Assembly: GCA_921293015.1 (NCBI GenBank)
Contig: OV121096.1
Location: 5,956,285-6,020,284, forward strand
DNA: 64,000 bases
From: Phorcus lineatus
Taxonomy: Eukaryota > Mollusca > Gastropoda > Trochida > Trochidae
Reading direction: 5' to 3'
The notes below the pieces were generated by a model. The model was not told the origin of the DNA. It did not search any database and worked only from the letters and a program-made list of their open reading frames with translations. Made by a program: the position numbers and the translations under genes. Shown here one piece after another: positions 1-13,270 of the stretch (positions within the stretch are counted from its first letter, which is position 1; every line of letters begins with the position of its first letter).

Positions 1-310
1 AGTATCACAACTACACTTAGGAATATATCTAAGATGATATCTGTTCCAACTTTTGCCTTTTGACACTCTCTCCTAGTCCTTGAAAGAGATCAGTTTACAA
101 TCTACAGATTAATATCACAGCTACCACAAAAGCCCAATTACAAGTAGCTCTTACTTCTAGTACTTATATTACGATTTTGGCTCACAAGATCTTAGGATTA
201 TAGCTCAGATGAGAACTGTTCCAAATAATGCCTTTTGAAACTGATTAACTCCCTCCCAGTCCAAAGAAACAGTTTATATTCTTTAGATTAGTATCACAAC
301 TACAATAAGA

Positions 311-355
311 GCTAACCTCTACACCACAGTGGAGCACAGTGGTGTAGAGGTTAGC
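311..355. repeat. Perfect inverted repeat at the SINE head
   Basis: Bases 311-327 (GCTAACCTCTACACCAC) are the exact reverse complement of 339-355, with an 11-base loop between. The right arm is the A-box part of the SINE. The left arm is not part of the normal SINE layout, because the copy at 27125 lacks it. It may record a template-switch at insertion or the remains of an inverted second copy. Confidence 0.85.
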
Positions 356-650
356 TTGCTTGCTTCTTAAGCCAGAGACCCGAGTTCGAATCCCGGTGGA
401 GACACCAAAAATTTGTGATTTGGGTCTCATCCTGTGTTGTGTCCCTGGGCAAGACACTTCATCCACTTTGCACTAGTTCACCCAGCTGTACAAGTGGGTA
501 CCTGAACAAGGGGGAAGTATGGACCTATATGGTCACGCGGAGCGCTTGTTAATCGGCAACACCGAAAGCACTATTCCTCCATGGTGCTTTCAGCATGCTT
601 TGTCATGGATATATGCGCAGTATAAAAAGGTTATTATTATTATTAAAAGT
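331..650 (+). mobile_element. tRNA-derived SINE inserted in the satellite
   Basis: The head resembles a tRNA gene: an A-box-like TGGTGTAGAGG at 340-350 and a B-box GAGTTCGAATCCC further on. These are the internal RNA polymerase III promoter of a SINE. A central part follows with GGGCAAGACACTTCATCC and TTCACCCAGCTGTACAAG then GGGTACC. The element ends in a short ATT repeat near 630-645, a usual SINE tail. A second full copy of the family lies at 27125-27412. The central CACCCAGCTGTACAA motif resembles the conserved core shared by many invertebrate SINEs (Meta-like), which is from memory and not checked. Bases 311-327, just upstream, are an inverted copy of the head. Confidence 0.85.
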
Positions 651-3600
651 AGGTCTTACTTTTAGCATAAATATTACAATTTTGGTAACAAGTCAATAGG
701 AATATTTCTCAGATGAGAACTGTTCCAACTTTTGACTTTTGACACTCTCTCCCAGTCCAAAGAATCAGTTTATATTCTACAGATTAGTATCTAAACTTCC
801 ATAAGGGCCCAATTACAAGTAGCTCTTATTTATAGCATATATATTACCATTTTGGCTCACAAGCCCTTAGGATTCCATCTCAGATGAGATCTGTTCCAAC
901 TTTTGCCTTTTGATACTCTCTCCCAGTCCAAAGAAACAGTTTATATTCTACAGATTAGTATCACAGCTACCAAAAAAGCCCATAATTACAAGTAGCACAT
1001 CTAGCATATATATTACCATTTTGGCTCACAAGCCCTTGGGATTACATCGCAGATGAGATCTCTTCCAGCTTTTGCCTTTTGACACTCTCTCCCAGTCCAA
1101 AGAAACAGTTTATATTCTACAGATTAGTATCACAGCTACCACAAAAGCCCAATTACAAGTAGCTCTTACTTCTAGCATATATATTACCATTTTGGCTCAC
1201 AAGCCCTTAGGATTACATCTCAGATGAGATCTGCTCCAAATAATGCCTTTTGACACTCTCTCCCAGTCCATAGAAACAGTTTATATTCTACAGATTAGTA
1301 TCACAGCTATCACAAAAGCCCAATTACAAGTAGCTCTTACTTCTAGTATATATATTACCATTTTGGCTCACAAGCCCTTAGGATTACATCTCAGATGAGA
1401 CCTGTTCCAACTTTTGCCTTTTGACACTCTCTCCCAGTCAAAAAAAAGCAGTTTATGTTCTACAGATTAGTATCACAGCTACCATAAAGCCCATAACTAC
1501 AAGTAGCTCTTACTTCTAGCATATATATTACCATATTGGCTCACAAGCCCTTAGGATTCCATCTCAAATGAGACCTGTTCCAACTTTGCCTTTTGACACT
1601 TTCTCCGATTCCAAAGAAGCAGTTCATATTCTACAGATTGGTATCACAATTTCCATAAGAGCTCAATTACAAACAGGTCTTTCTTCTAGCATATATATTA
1701 CCATTTTGGTTCACAAGCTGTTAGGATTCCATCTCAGATGATACCTGTTCCAAGTTTTGCCTTTTGACACTCTCTCCCAGTCCAAAGAATCAGTTTATAT
1801 TCTACAGATTAGTATCACAGCTACCAAAAAAGCCCATATATACAAGCAGCTCTTACTTCTAGCATATATATTACCATTTTTGCTCACAAGCCCATAGGAT
1901 TCCATCTCAGATGAGATCTGTTCCAACTTTTGCCTTTTGATACTCTCTCCCAGTCCAAAGAAACAGTTTATATTCTACAGATTAGTATCACAGCTACCAA
2001 AAAAGCCCATAATTACAAGTAGCTCTTACTTCTAGCATATATATTACCATTTTGGCTCACAAGCCCTTGGGATTACATCTCAGATGAGATCTGTTCCAAC
2101 TTTTGCCTTTTGACACTTTCTCCGATTCCAAAGAAGCAGTTCATATTCTACAGATTGGTATCACAATTTCATTAAGAGCTCAATTACAAACAGGTCTTTC
2201 TTCTAGCATATATATTACCATTTTGGTTCACAAGCCCTTAGGATTCCATCTCAGATGATACCTGTTCCAAGTTTTGCCTTTTGACACTCTCTCCCAGTCC
2301 AAAGAATCAGATCATATTCTACAGATTAGTATCACAGCTACCAAAAAAGCCCATAATTACAAGTAGCTCTTACTTCTAGCATATATATTACCATTTTGGC
2401 TCACAAGCCCTTGGGATTACATCGCAGATGAGATCTCTTCCAGCTTTTGCCTTTTGACACTCTCTCCCAGTCCAAAGAATCAGTTTATATTCTACAGATT
2501 AGTATCACAGCTACCAAAAAAGCCCATAATTACAAGTAGCTCTTACTTCTAGCATATATATTACCATTTTGGCTCACAAGCCCTTAGGATTCCATCTCAG
2601 ATGAGATCTCTTCCAAATTTTGCCTTTTGACACTCTCTCCCAGTCCAAAGAATCAGTTTATATTCTACAGATTAGTATCACAGCTACCAAAAAAGCCCAT
2701 AATTACAAGTAGCTCTTACTTCTAGCATATATATTACCATTTAGGCACACAAGCCCTTAGGATTACATCTCAGATGAGACCTGTTCCAACTTTTGCCTTT
2801 TGACACTCTCTCCCAGTCCAAAGAAACAGTTTATATTCTACAGATTAGTATCACAGCTACAATAAAGCCCATAACTACAAGTAGCTCTTACTTCTAGCAT
2901 ATAAATTACCATTTTGGCTCACAAGCCCTTAAGATTCCATCTCAAATGAGACCTGTTCCAACTTTTGCCTTTTGACACTTTCTCCGATTCCAAAGAAGCA
3001 GTTCATATTCTACAGATTGGTATCACAATTTCCATAAGAGCTCAATTACAAACAGGTCTTTCTTCTAGCATATATATTACCATTTTGGTTCACAAGCCCT
3101 TAGGATTACATCTCAGATGATACCTGTTCCAAGTTTTGCCTTTTGACACTCTCTCCCAGTCCAAAGAATCTGTTTATATTCTACAGATTAGTATCACAGC
3201 TACAAAAAAAGCCCATAATTACAAGTAGCTCTTACTTCTAGCATATATATTACCATTTTGGCTCACAAGCCCTTAGGATTCCATCTCAGATGAGATCTGT
3301 TCCAACTTTTGCCTTTTGATACTTTCTCCCAGTCCAAAGAAACAGTTTACATTCTACAGATTAGTATCACAGCTACCAAAAATGCCCATAATTACAAGTA
3401 GCTCTTACTTCTAGCATATATATTACCATTTTGGCTCACAAGCCCTTAGGATTCCAGCTCAGATGAGACCTGTTCCAACTTTTGCCTTTTGACACTCTCT
3501 TCCCGTAAAAAGAATCAGTTTATATTCTAAAGAAAAGTATCACAACTTCCATAAGGGCCCAATTACAAGTAGCTCTTACTTATAGCATATACATTACCAT

Positions 3601-3937
3601 TTTGGCTCACAAGCTCTTAGGATTCCAGCTCAGATGAGACCTGTTCCAACTTTTGACTTTTGACACTCTCTCCCAGGCCAAAGAATCAGTTTATATTCTA
3701 CAGATTAGTATCACAGCTACCAAAAAAGCCCATAATTACAAGTAGCTCTTACTTCTAGCATATAAATTACCATTTTGGCTCACAAGCCCTTAGGATTCCG
3801 TCTCAGATGAGACCTGTTCCAACTTTTGCCTTTTGACACTTTCTCCGATTCCAAAGAAGCAGCTCATATTCTACAGATTGGTATCACAATTTCCATAAGA
3901 GCTCAATTACAAACAGGTCTTTCTTCTAACATATATG

Positions 3938-4491
3938 TAAGACTCGAATCCATGGCAGGCCTCAAATCTGTGGCGGATTTCCAAATCTATGGCAGATTTT
4001 TAAATGTCTGACATTTGTACCCTTTTTTGTATTTTTCTGCAATGATTAACCAAACCTTACGCTAGACAAACTTACCCTAAAATCTGTCGACAGGAATCCA
4101 AGGGTTAAAAAAGATAGTCTTTTCAATATCTTAGGGTTAAAGAAGACGGAATCACCGATGGCTAAAAAGATCCTACAAAGTAAACACATTTGATATGGCA
4201 TAAAGCCGTAAATGTCTTCTTTACATATAAGGTATTGTTTAATGTATTTTCGTAATTGGGATATGGACTTGTATTATTTGGTCGTTATCCGTTTGCAATA
4301 TCTCTTTGTGTCTTCCCTAATTATTTCGCTAGCGACGCAATTGGGCCTTACGACGGGAACAGTTAGCTATTATGACGTCATCGCACAATGACGTCACTTA
4401 GCATGATGTCATGAAACAGTCTAACAATCAAACGCGCCACAGATAAGGAGATCCGCCATAGATTAGAGACCCGCCACAGATCTGAGTCCTA
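3938..4491. mobile_element. Non-autonomous DNA transposon (MITE), copy 1
   Basis: A 554-bp segment interrupts a second-class satellite monomer after CATATATG. It starts TAAGACTCGAATCCATGG and ends AGATCTGAGTCCTA. About 57 bases at the two ends are imperfect inverted repeats, and each end holds repeats of the unit ATCTGTGGCGGAT. Both ends carry TA, compatible with a TA target site as in the Tc1/mariner group. There is no coding frame. The interior has several TGACGTCA-type palindromes (near 4372-4400). Copy 2 at 10516-11069 has the same length and differs at only a few positions. Confidence 0.85.
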
Positions 4492-7400
4492 CATATATAT
4501 TACCATTTTGGTTCACAAGCCCTTAGGATTACATCGCAGATGAGATCTCTTCCAGCTTTTGCCTTTTGACACTCTCTCCCAGTCCAAAGAATCAGTTTAT
4601 ATTCTACAGATTAGTATCACAGCTACCAAAAAAGCCCATAATTACAAGTAGCTCTTACTTCTAGCATATATATTACCATTTTGGCTCACAAGCCCTTAGG
4701 ATTACATCTCAGATGAGATCTGTTCCAACTTTTGCCTTTTGATACTCTCTCCCAGTCCAAAGAAACAGTTTACATTCTACAGATTAGTATCAAAACTTCC
4801 ATAAGACCCAAGTTACAAGTAGTTCTTACTTCTAGCATATATATTACCATTTTGGCTCACAAGCCCTTCGGATTCCATCTTAGATGAGACCTGTTCAAAC
4901 TTTTGACTTTTGACACTCTCTCCCAGTCCAAAGAATCAGTTTATATTCTACAGATTAGTATCACAACTTCCATAAGGGCCCAATTACAAGTAGCTCTTAC
5001 TTATAGCATATATATTACCATTTTGGCTCACAATCCTTAGGATTCGCCTCAGATGAGATCTGTTCCAACTTTTGCCTTTTGACACTCTCTCCCAGTCCAA
5101 AGAAACAGTTGATATTCTACAGATTAGTATCACAGCTACCAAAAAAGCCCATAATTACAAGTAGCTCTTACTTCTAGCACATATATTACCATTTTGGCTC
5201 ACAAGTCCTTAGGATTCAATCTCAGATGAGACCTGTTCCAACTTTTGCCTTTTGACACTTTTTCCGATTCCAAAGAAGCAGTTCATATTCTACACATTGG
5301 TATCACAATTTCCATAAGAGCTCAATTACAAACAGGTCTTTCTTCTAGCATATATATTACCATTTTGGTTCACAAGCCCTTAGGATTACATCTCAGATGA
5401 TACCTGTTCCAAGTTTTGCCTTTTGACACTCTCTCCCAGTCAAAAAAAAGCAGTTTATGTTCTACAGATTAGTATCACAGCTACCATAAAGCCCATAACT
5501 ACAAGTAGCTCTTACTTCTAGCATATATATTACCATATTGGCTCACAAGCCCTTAGGATTCCATCTCAAATGAGACCTGTTCCAACTTTGCCTTTTGACA
5601 CTTTCTCCGATTCCAAAGAAGCAGTTCATATTCTACAGATTGGTATCACAATTTCCATAAGAGCTCAATTACAAACAGGTCTTTCTTCTAGCATATATAT
5701 TACCATTTTGGTTCACAAGCTGTTAGGATTACATCTCAGATGATACCTGTTCCAAGTTTTGCCTTTTGACACTCTCTCCCAGTCCAAAGAATCAGTTTAT
5801 ATTCTACAGATTAGTATCACAGCTACCAAAAAAGCCCATAATTACAAGTAGCTCTTACTTCTAGAATATATATTACCATTTAGGCACACAAGCCCTTAGG
5901 ATTACATCTCAGATGAGACCTGTTCCAACTTTTGCCTTTTGACACTCTCTCCCAGTCAAAAAAAAGCAGTTTATGTTCTACAGATTAGTATCACAGCTAC
6001 CATAAAGCCCATAACTACAAGTAGCTCTTACTTCTAGCATATAAATTACCATATTGGCTCACAAGCCCTTAGGATTCCATCTCAAATGAGACCTGTTCCA
6101 ACTTTGCCTTTTGACACTTTCTCCGATTCCAAAGAAGCAGTTCATATTCTACAGATTGGTATCACAATTTCCATAAGAGCTCAATTACAAACAGGTCTTT
6201 CTTCTAGCATATATATTACTATTTTGGTTCACAAGCTGTTAGGATTCCATCTCAGATGATACCTGTTCCAAGTTTTGCCTTTTGACACTCTCTCCCAGTC
6301 CAAAGAATCAGTTTATATTCTACAGATTAGTATCACAGCTACCAAAAAAGCCCATAATTACAAGCAGCTCTTACTTCTAGCATATATATTACCATTTTTG
6401 CTCACAAGCCCTTAGGATTCCATCTCAGATGAGATCTGTTCCAACTTTTGCCTTTTGATACTCTCTCCCAGTCCAAAGAAACAGTTTATATTCTACAGAT
6501 TAGTATCTAAGCTACCAAAAAAGCCCATAATTACAAGTAGCTCTTACTTCTAGCATATATATATATTACCATTTTGGCTCACAAGCCCTTAGGATTACAT
6601 CTCAGATGAGATCTGTTCCAACTTTTGCCTTTTGACACTTTCTCCGATTCCAAAGAAGCAGTTCATATTCTACAGATTGGTATCACAATTTCCATAAGAG
6701 CTCAATTACAAACAGGTCTTTCTTCTAGCATATATATTACCATTTTGGTTCACAAGCTGTTAGGATTCCATCTCAGATGATACCTGTTCCAAGTTTTGCC
6801 TTTTGACACTCTCTCCCAGTCCAAAGAATCAGTTCATATTCTACAGATTAGTATCACAGCTACCAAAAAAGCCCATAATTACACGTAGCTCTTACTTCTA
6901 GCATATATATTACCATTTTTGCTCACAAGCCCTTAGGATTCCATCTCAGATGACATCTGTTCCAACTTTTGCCTTTTGATACTCTCTCCCAGTCCAAAGA
7001 AACAGTTTACATTCTACAGATTAGTATCACAGCTACCAAAAAAGCCCATAATTACAAGTAGCTCTTACTTCTAGCATATATATTACCATTTTGGCTCACA
7101 TGCCCTTAGGATTACATCTCAGATGAGACCTGTTCCAACTTTTGCTTTTTGACACTCTCTTCCCGTACAAAGAATCAGTTTATATTCTAAAGAAAAGTAT
7201 CACAACTTCCGTAAGGGCCCAGTTACAAGTAGCTCTTACTTATAGCATATATATTACCATTTTGGCTCACAAGCCTTAGGATTCGCCTCAGATGAGATCT
7301 ATCCAAATTTTGCCTTTTGACACTCTCTCCCAGTCCAAAGAAACAGTTTATATTCTACAGATTAGTATCACAGCTACCAAAAAAGCCCATAATTACAAGT

Positions 7401-10400
7401 AGCTCTTACTTCTAGCATATATATTACCATTTTGGCTGACAAGCTCTTAGGATTCCATCTCAGATGAGATCTGTTCCAACTTTTGCCTTATGATACTCTC
7501 TCCCAGTCCAAAGAAACAGTTTATATTCTACAGATTAGTATCACAGCTACCAAAAAAGCCCAATTACAAGTAGCTCTTACTTCTAGCATATATATTACCA
7601 TTTTGGCTGACAAGCTCTTAGGATTCCATCTCAGATGAGATCTGTTCCAACTTTTGCCTTATGATACTCTCTCCCAGTCCAAAGAAACAGTTTATATTCT
7701 ACAGATTAGTATCACAGCTACCAAAAAAGCCCATAATTACAAGTAGCACATCTAGCATATATATTACCATTTTGGCTCACAAGCCCTTGGGATTACATCG
7801 CAGATGAGATCTCTTCCAGCTTTTGCCTTTTGACACTCTCTCCCAGTCCAAAGAAACAGTTTATATTCTACAGATTAGTATCACAGCTACCAAAAAAGCC
7901 CATAATTACAAGTAGCTCTTACTTCTAGCATATATATTACCATTTTGGCTGACAAGCTCTTAGGATTCCATCTCAGATGAGATCTATCCAAATTTTGCCT
8001 TTTGACACTCTCTCCCAGTCCAAAGAAACAGTTTATATTCTACAGATTAGTATCACAGCTACCAAAAAAGCCCATAATTACAAGTAGCTCTTACTTCTAG
8101 CATATATATTACCATTTTGGCTGACAAGCTCTTAGGATTCCATCTCAGATGAGATCTGTTCCAACTTTTGCCTTATGATACTCTCTCCCAGTCCAAAGAA
8201 ACAGTTTATATTCTACAGATTAGTATCACAGCTACCAAAAAAGCCCAATTACAAGTAGCTCTTACTTCTAGCATATATATTACCATTTTGGCTGACAAGC
8301 TCTTAGGATTCCATCTCAGATGAGATCTGTTCCAACTTTTGCCTTATGATACTCTCTCCCAGTCCAAAGAAACAGTTTATATTCTACAGATTAGTATCAC
8401 AGCTACCAAAAAAGCCCATAATTACAAGTAGCACATCTAGCATATATATTACCATTTTGGCTCACAAGCCCTTGGGATTACATCGCAGATGAGATCTCTT
8501 CCAGCTTTTGCCTTTTGACACTCTCTCCCAGTCCAAAGAATCAGTTTATATTCTACAGATTAGTATCACAGCTACCAAAAAAGCCCATAATTACAAGTAG
8601 CTCTTACTTATAGCATATATATTACCATTTTTGCTCACAAGCCCTTAGGATTCCATCTCAGATGAGATCTCTTCCAAATTTTGCCTTTTGACACTCTCTC
8701 CCAGTCCAAAGAATCAGTTTATATTCTACAGATTAGTATCACAGCTACCAAAAAAGCCCATAATTACAAGTAGCTCTTACTTCTAGAATATATATTACCA
8801 TTTAGGCACACAAGCCCTTAGGATTACATCTCAGATGAGACCTGTTCCAACTTTTGCCTTTTGACACTCTCTCCCAGTCCAAAGAAACAGTTTATATTCT
8901 ACAGATTAGTATCACAGCTACAATAAAGCCCATAACTACAAGTAGCTCTTACTTCTAGCATATAAATTACCATTTTGGCTCACAAGCCCTTAAGATTCCA
9001 TCTCAAATGAGACCTGTTCCAACTTTTGCCTTTTGACACTTTCTCCGATTCCAAAGAAGCAGTTCATATTCTACAGATTGGTATCACAATTTCCATAAGA
9101 GCTCAATTACAAACAGGTCTTTCTTCTAGCATATATATTACCATTTTGGTTCACAAGCCCTTAGGATTACATCTCAGATGATACCTGTTCCAAGTTTTGC
9201 CTTTTGACACTCTCTCCCAGTCCAGAGAATCTGTTTATATTCTACAGATTAGTATCACAGCTACCAAAAAAGCCCATAATTACAAGTAGCTCTTACTTCT
9301 AGCATATATATTACCATTTGGCTCACAAGCCCTTAGGATTCCATCTCAGATGAGATCTGTTCCAACTTTTGCCTTTTGATACTTTCTCCCAGTCCAAAGA
9401 AACAGTTTACATTCTACAGATTAGTATCACAGCTACAATAAAGCCCATAACTACAAGTAGCTCTTACTTCTAGCATATAAATTACCATTTTGGCTCACAA
9501 GCCCTTAAGATTCCATCTCAAATGAGACCTGTTCCAACTTTTGCCTTTTGACACTTTCTCCGATTCCAAAGAAGCAGTTCATATTCTACAGATTGGTATC
9601 ACAATTTCCATAAGAGCTCAATTCCAAACAGGTCTTTCTTCTAGCATATATATTACCATTTTGGTTCACAAGCCCTTAGGATTACATCTCAGATGATACC
9701 TGTTCCAAGTTTTGCCTTTTGACACTCTCTCCCAGTCCAAAGAATCTGTTTATATTCTACAGATTAGTATCACAGCTACCAAAAAAGCCCATAATTACAA
9801 GTAGCTCTTACTTCTAGCATATATATTACCATTTTTGCTCACAAGCCCTTAGGATTCCATCTCAGATGAGATCTGTTCCAACTTTTGCCTTTTGATACTT
9901 TCTCACAGTCCAAAGAAACAGTTTACATTCTACAGATTAGTATCACAGCTACCAAAAATGCCCATAATTACAAGTAGCTCTTACTTCTAGCATATATATT
10001 ACCATTTTGGCTCACAAGCCCTTAGGATTCCATCTCAAATGAGACCTGTTCCAACTTTTGCCTTTTGACACTCTCTTCCCGTAAAAAGAATCAGTTTATA
10101 TTCTAAAGAAAAGTATCACAACTTCCATAAGGGCCCAATTACAAGTAGCTCTTACTTATAGCATATATATATTACCATTTTGGCTCACAAGCCCTTAGGA
10201 TTCCAGCTCAGATGAGACCTGTTCCAACTTTTGACTTTTGACACTCTCTCCCAGGACAAAGAATCAGTTTATATTCTACAGATTAGTATCACAGCTACCA
10301 AAAAAGCCCATAATTACAAGTAGCTCTTACTTCTAGCATATAAATTACCATTTTGGCTCACAAGCCCTTAGGATTCCGTCTCAGATGAGACCTGTTCCAA

Positions 10401-10515
10401 CTTTTGCCTTTTGACACTTTCTCCGATTCCAAAGAAGCAGTTCATATTCTACAGATTGGTATCACAATTTCCATAAGAGCTCAATTACAAACAGGTCTTT
10501 CTTCTAGCATATATG

Positions 10516-11069
10516 TAAGACTCGAATCCATGGCAGGCCTCAAATCTGTGGCGGATTTCCAAATCTATGGCAGATTTTTAAATGCATGACTTTTGTACCT
10601 TTTTTTGTATTTTTCTGCAATGATTAACCAAACCTTACGCTAGACAAACTTACCCTAAAATCTGTCGACAGGAATCCAAGGGTTAAAAAAGATAGTCTTT
10701 TCAATATCTTAGGGTTAAAGAAGACGGAATCACCGATGGCTAAAAAGATCCTACAAAGTAAACACATTTGATATGGCATAAAGCCGTAAATGTCTTCTTT
10801 ACATATAAGGTATTGTTTAATGTATTTTCGTAATTGGGATATGGACTTGTATTATTTGGTCGTTATCCGTTTGCAATATCTCTTTGTGTCTTCCCTAATT
10901 ATTTCGCTAGCGACGCAATTGGGCCTTACGACGGGAACAGTTAGCTATTATGACGTCATCGCACAATGACGTCACTTAGCATGATGTCATGAAACAGTCT
11001 AACAATCAAACGCGCCACAGATAAGGAGATCCGCCATAGAATAGAGACCCGCCACAGATCTGAGTCCTA
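10516..11069. mobile_element. Non-autonomous DNA transposon (MITE), copy 2
   Basis: The same 554-bp element as at 3938, in the same orientation and in an equivalent satellite monomer, 6578 bases downstream. Differences are few, for example near the left end after TTTTTAAATG and GAATAGAG for GATTAGAG near the right end. The left flank matches that of copy 1 over long stretches, so the copy most likely arose by amplification of the satellite block and not by a second transposition. The right flank resumes at TATTACC. Confidence 0.85.
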
Positions 11070-12839
11070 TATTACCATTTTGGTTCACAAGCCCTTAGGA
11101 TTACATCTCAGATGATACCTGTTCCAAGTTTTGCCTTTTGACACTCTCTCCCAGTCCAAAGAAACAGTTTATATTCTACAGATTAGTATCACAGCTACCA
11201 AAAAAGCCCATAATTACAAGTAGCTCTTACTTCTAGCATATATATTACCATTTTGGCTCACAAGCCCTTAGGATTACATCTCAGATGAGATCTGTTCCAA
11301 CTTTTGCCTTTTGATACTCTCTCCCAGTCCAAAGAAACAGTTTACATTCTACAGATTAGTATCAAAACTTCCATAAGACCCAAGTTACAAGTAGTTCTTA
11401 CTTCTAGCATATATATTACCATTTTGGCTCACAAGCCTTTCGGATTCCATCTCAGATGAGACCTGTTCAAACTTTTGACTTTTGACACTCTCTCCCAGTC
11501 CAAAGAATCAGTTTATATTCTACAGATTAGTATCACAACTTCCATAAGGGCCCAATTACAAGTAGCTCTTACTTATAGCATATATATTACCATTTTGGCT
11601 CACAATCCTTAGGATTCGCCTCAGATGAGATCTGTTCCAACTTTTGCCTTTTGACACTCTCTCCCAGTCCAAAGAAACAGTTTATATTCTACAGATTAGT
11701 ATCACAGCTACCAAAAAAGCCCATAATTACAAGTAGCTCTTACTTCTAGCATATATATTACCATTTTGGCTCACAAGTCCTTAGGATTCCATCTCAGATG
11801 AGACCTGTTCCAACTTTTGCCTTTTGACACTTTTTCCGATTCCAAAGAAGCAGTTCATATTCTACACATTGGTATCACAATTTCCATAAGAGCTCAATTA
11901 CAAACAGGTCTTTCTTCTAGCATATATATTACCATTTTGGTTCACAAGCCCTTAGGATTACATCTCAGATGAGACCTGTTCCAAGTTTTGCCTTTTGACA
12001 CTCTCTCCCAGTCCAAAGAAACCGTTCATATTCTACAGATTAGTATCACAGCTACCAAAAAAGCCCATATTTACAAGTAGCTCTTACTTCTAGCATATAT
12101 ATTACCATTTTGGCTCACAAGCCCTTAGGATTCCATCTCAGATGAGACCTGTTCCAACTTTTGCCTTTTGACACTTTCTCCCAGTCCAAAGAAACAGTTT
12201 ATATTCTACAGATTAGTATCACAGCTACCAAAAAAGCCCATAATTACAAGTAGCTCTTACTTCTAGCATATATATTACCATTTTGGCTCACAAGCCCTTA
12301 GGATTCCATCTCAGATGAGACCTGTTCCAACTTTTGCCTTTTGACACTCTCTTCCCGTACAAAGAATCAGTTTATATTCTAAAGAAAAGTATCACAACTT
12401 CTATAAGGGCCCAATTACAAGTAGCTCTTACTTCTAGCATATATATTACCATTTTGGCTCACAAGCCCTTAGGATTACATCTCAGATGAGACCTGTTCCA
12501 ACTTTTGCCTTTTGACACTCTCTCCCGGTCCAAAGAAACAGTTTATATTCTACAGATTAGTATCACAGCTACCAAAAAAGCCCAATTACAAGTAGCTCTT
12601 ACTTCTAGCATATATATTACCATTTTGGCTCACAAGCCCTTAGGATTATATCTCAGATGAAATCTGTTCCAAATTATGCTTTTTACAATCTCTCCCTGTG
12701 TAAACGAAATCACTTATACTCTACTGATAAGTATCACAATTACCATAAGAATTAAAAATTACAAGTAGGTCTTACTTAAAGCATATATATTACCTTTTTG
12801 GCTCTCAGATGAGATCTGTTTCAACTTTTGCCTTTTGCC

Positions 12840-13270
12840 ATCCTTACTCATCAGCCTGTGGTCCTAAGAGGTCATTAGAATCCCCATCAAGTCTCTATAC
12901 AAGATTTCACCTTTTTTGGCCTCTGGCGTCTATAAAGAAGATGAAAATAGGCTTATAGGGTGTGGTCCCTTGAGGTCACAGGGTCAGAAGTATTTAATTA
13001 GAATCCTCATGCAGACGGACAGATGTCAAATGAGCTAAATTGTGAGGGGATGCCCCCAGGCCCTTATGAGGGGCAGCAGGGTAAAAAAAATCTACAATTT
13101 TGAATACCTTTTTGCCAAGGTGTCTGATCTTAGGATTTTAGGTGTATAGAGCCAATGGATTTAGAGAGGAAGTAAAAAATGTTAAAACTTTACAGATGCG
13201 GGACATGCCATGATGTAAACCATCGGCATAATCAAAGTCTACATTGTTGCCAAGGCAACAGAAAGAAATA
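12840..13270. repeat. Decayed dispersed repeat with GGTCACAGGGTCA motif
   Basis: Just beyond the satellite, phrases such as GATGAAAATAGGCTTATAGG, GAGGTCACAGGGTCAGAA and GATGCGGGACATGCCATGA occur in an order repeated at 14340-14760. They look like diverged units of one old interspersed repeat. No coding frame is convincing. Confidence 0.6.

Larger units (their letters stand above)
1..12840. repeat. Satellite array, monomer about 173 bp
   Basis: Head-to-tail copies of an AT-rich monomer fill this block; the phrase TGACACTCTCTCCCAGTCC recurs every 171-174 bases (for example 2458 to 2631). Roughly 70 monomers fit. At least two classes alternate irregularly. The commoner one reads CAGTCCAAAGAAACAG with ATCACAGCTACC. 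The second reads GATTCCAAAGAAGCAG with ATCACAATTTCC and is seen near 1610, 2125, 2990, 3845, 5265, 6120, 9050, 10425 and 11840. Long blocks are repeated about 6.1-6.6 kb apart, so a higher-order structure is present. The last units (12640-12840) are degenerate. Short open frames near 3826 and 10404 are only translations of the monomer. The array is cut by the left window edge. Confidence 0.95.

Noticed and set aside
331-410. A genuine tRNA gene
   Set aside because: A- and B-boxes are present, but the cloverleaf is not convincing and the sequence continues into a SINE body with an ATT tail.
3826-4011. 61-residue frames at 3826 and 10404 as duplicated small genes
   Set aside because: They begin in a satellite monomer and end in the MITE. 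Their similarity reflects the repeated DNA, not a conserved protein.
1-12840. CRISPR-like array
   Set aside because: The repeats are about 173 bp, contiguous and without spacers, in eukaryotic DNA.
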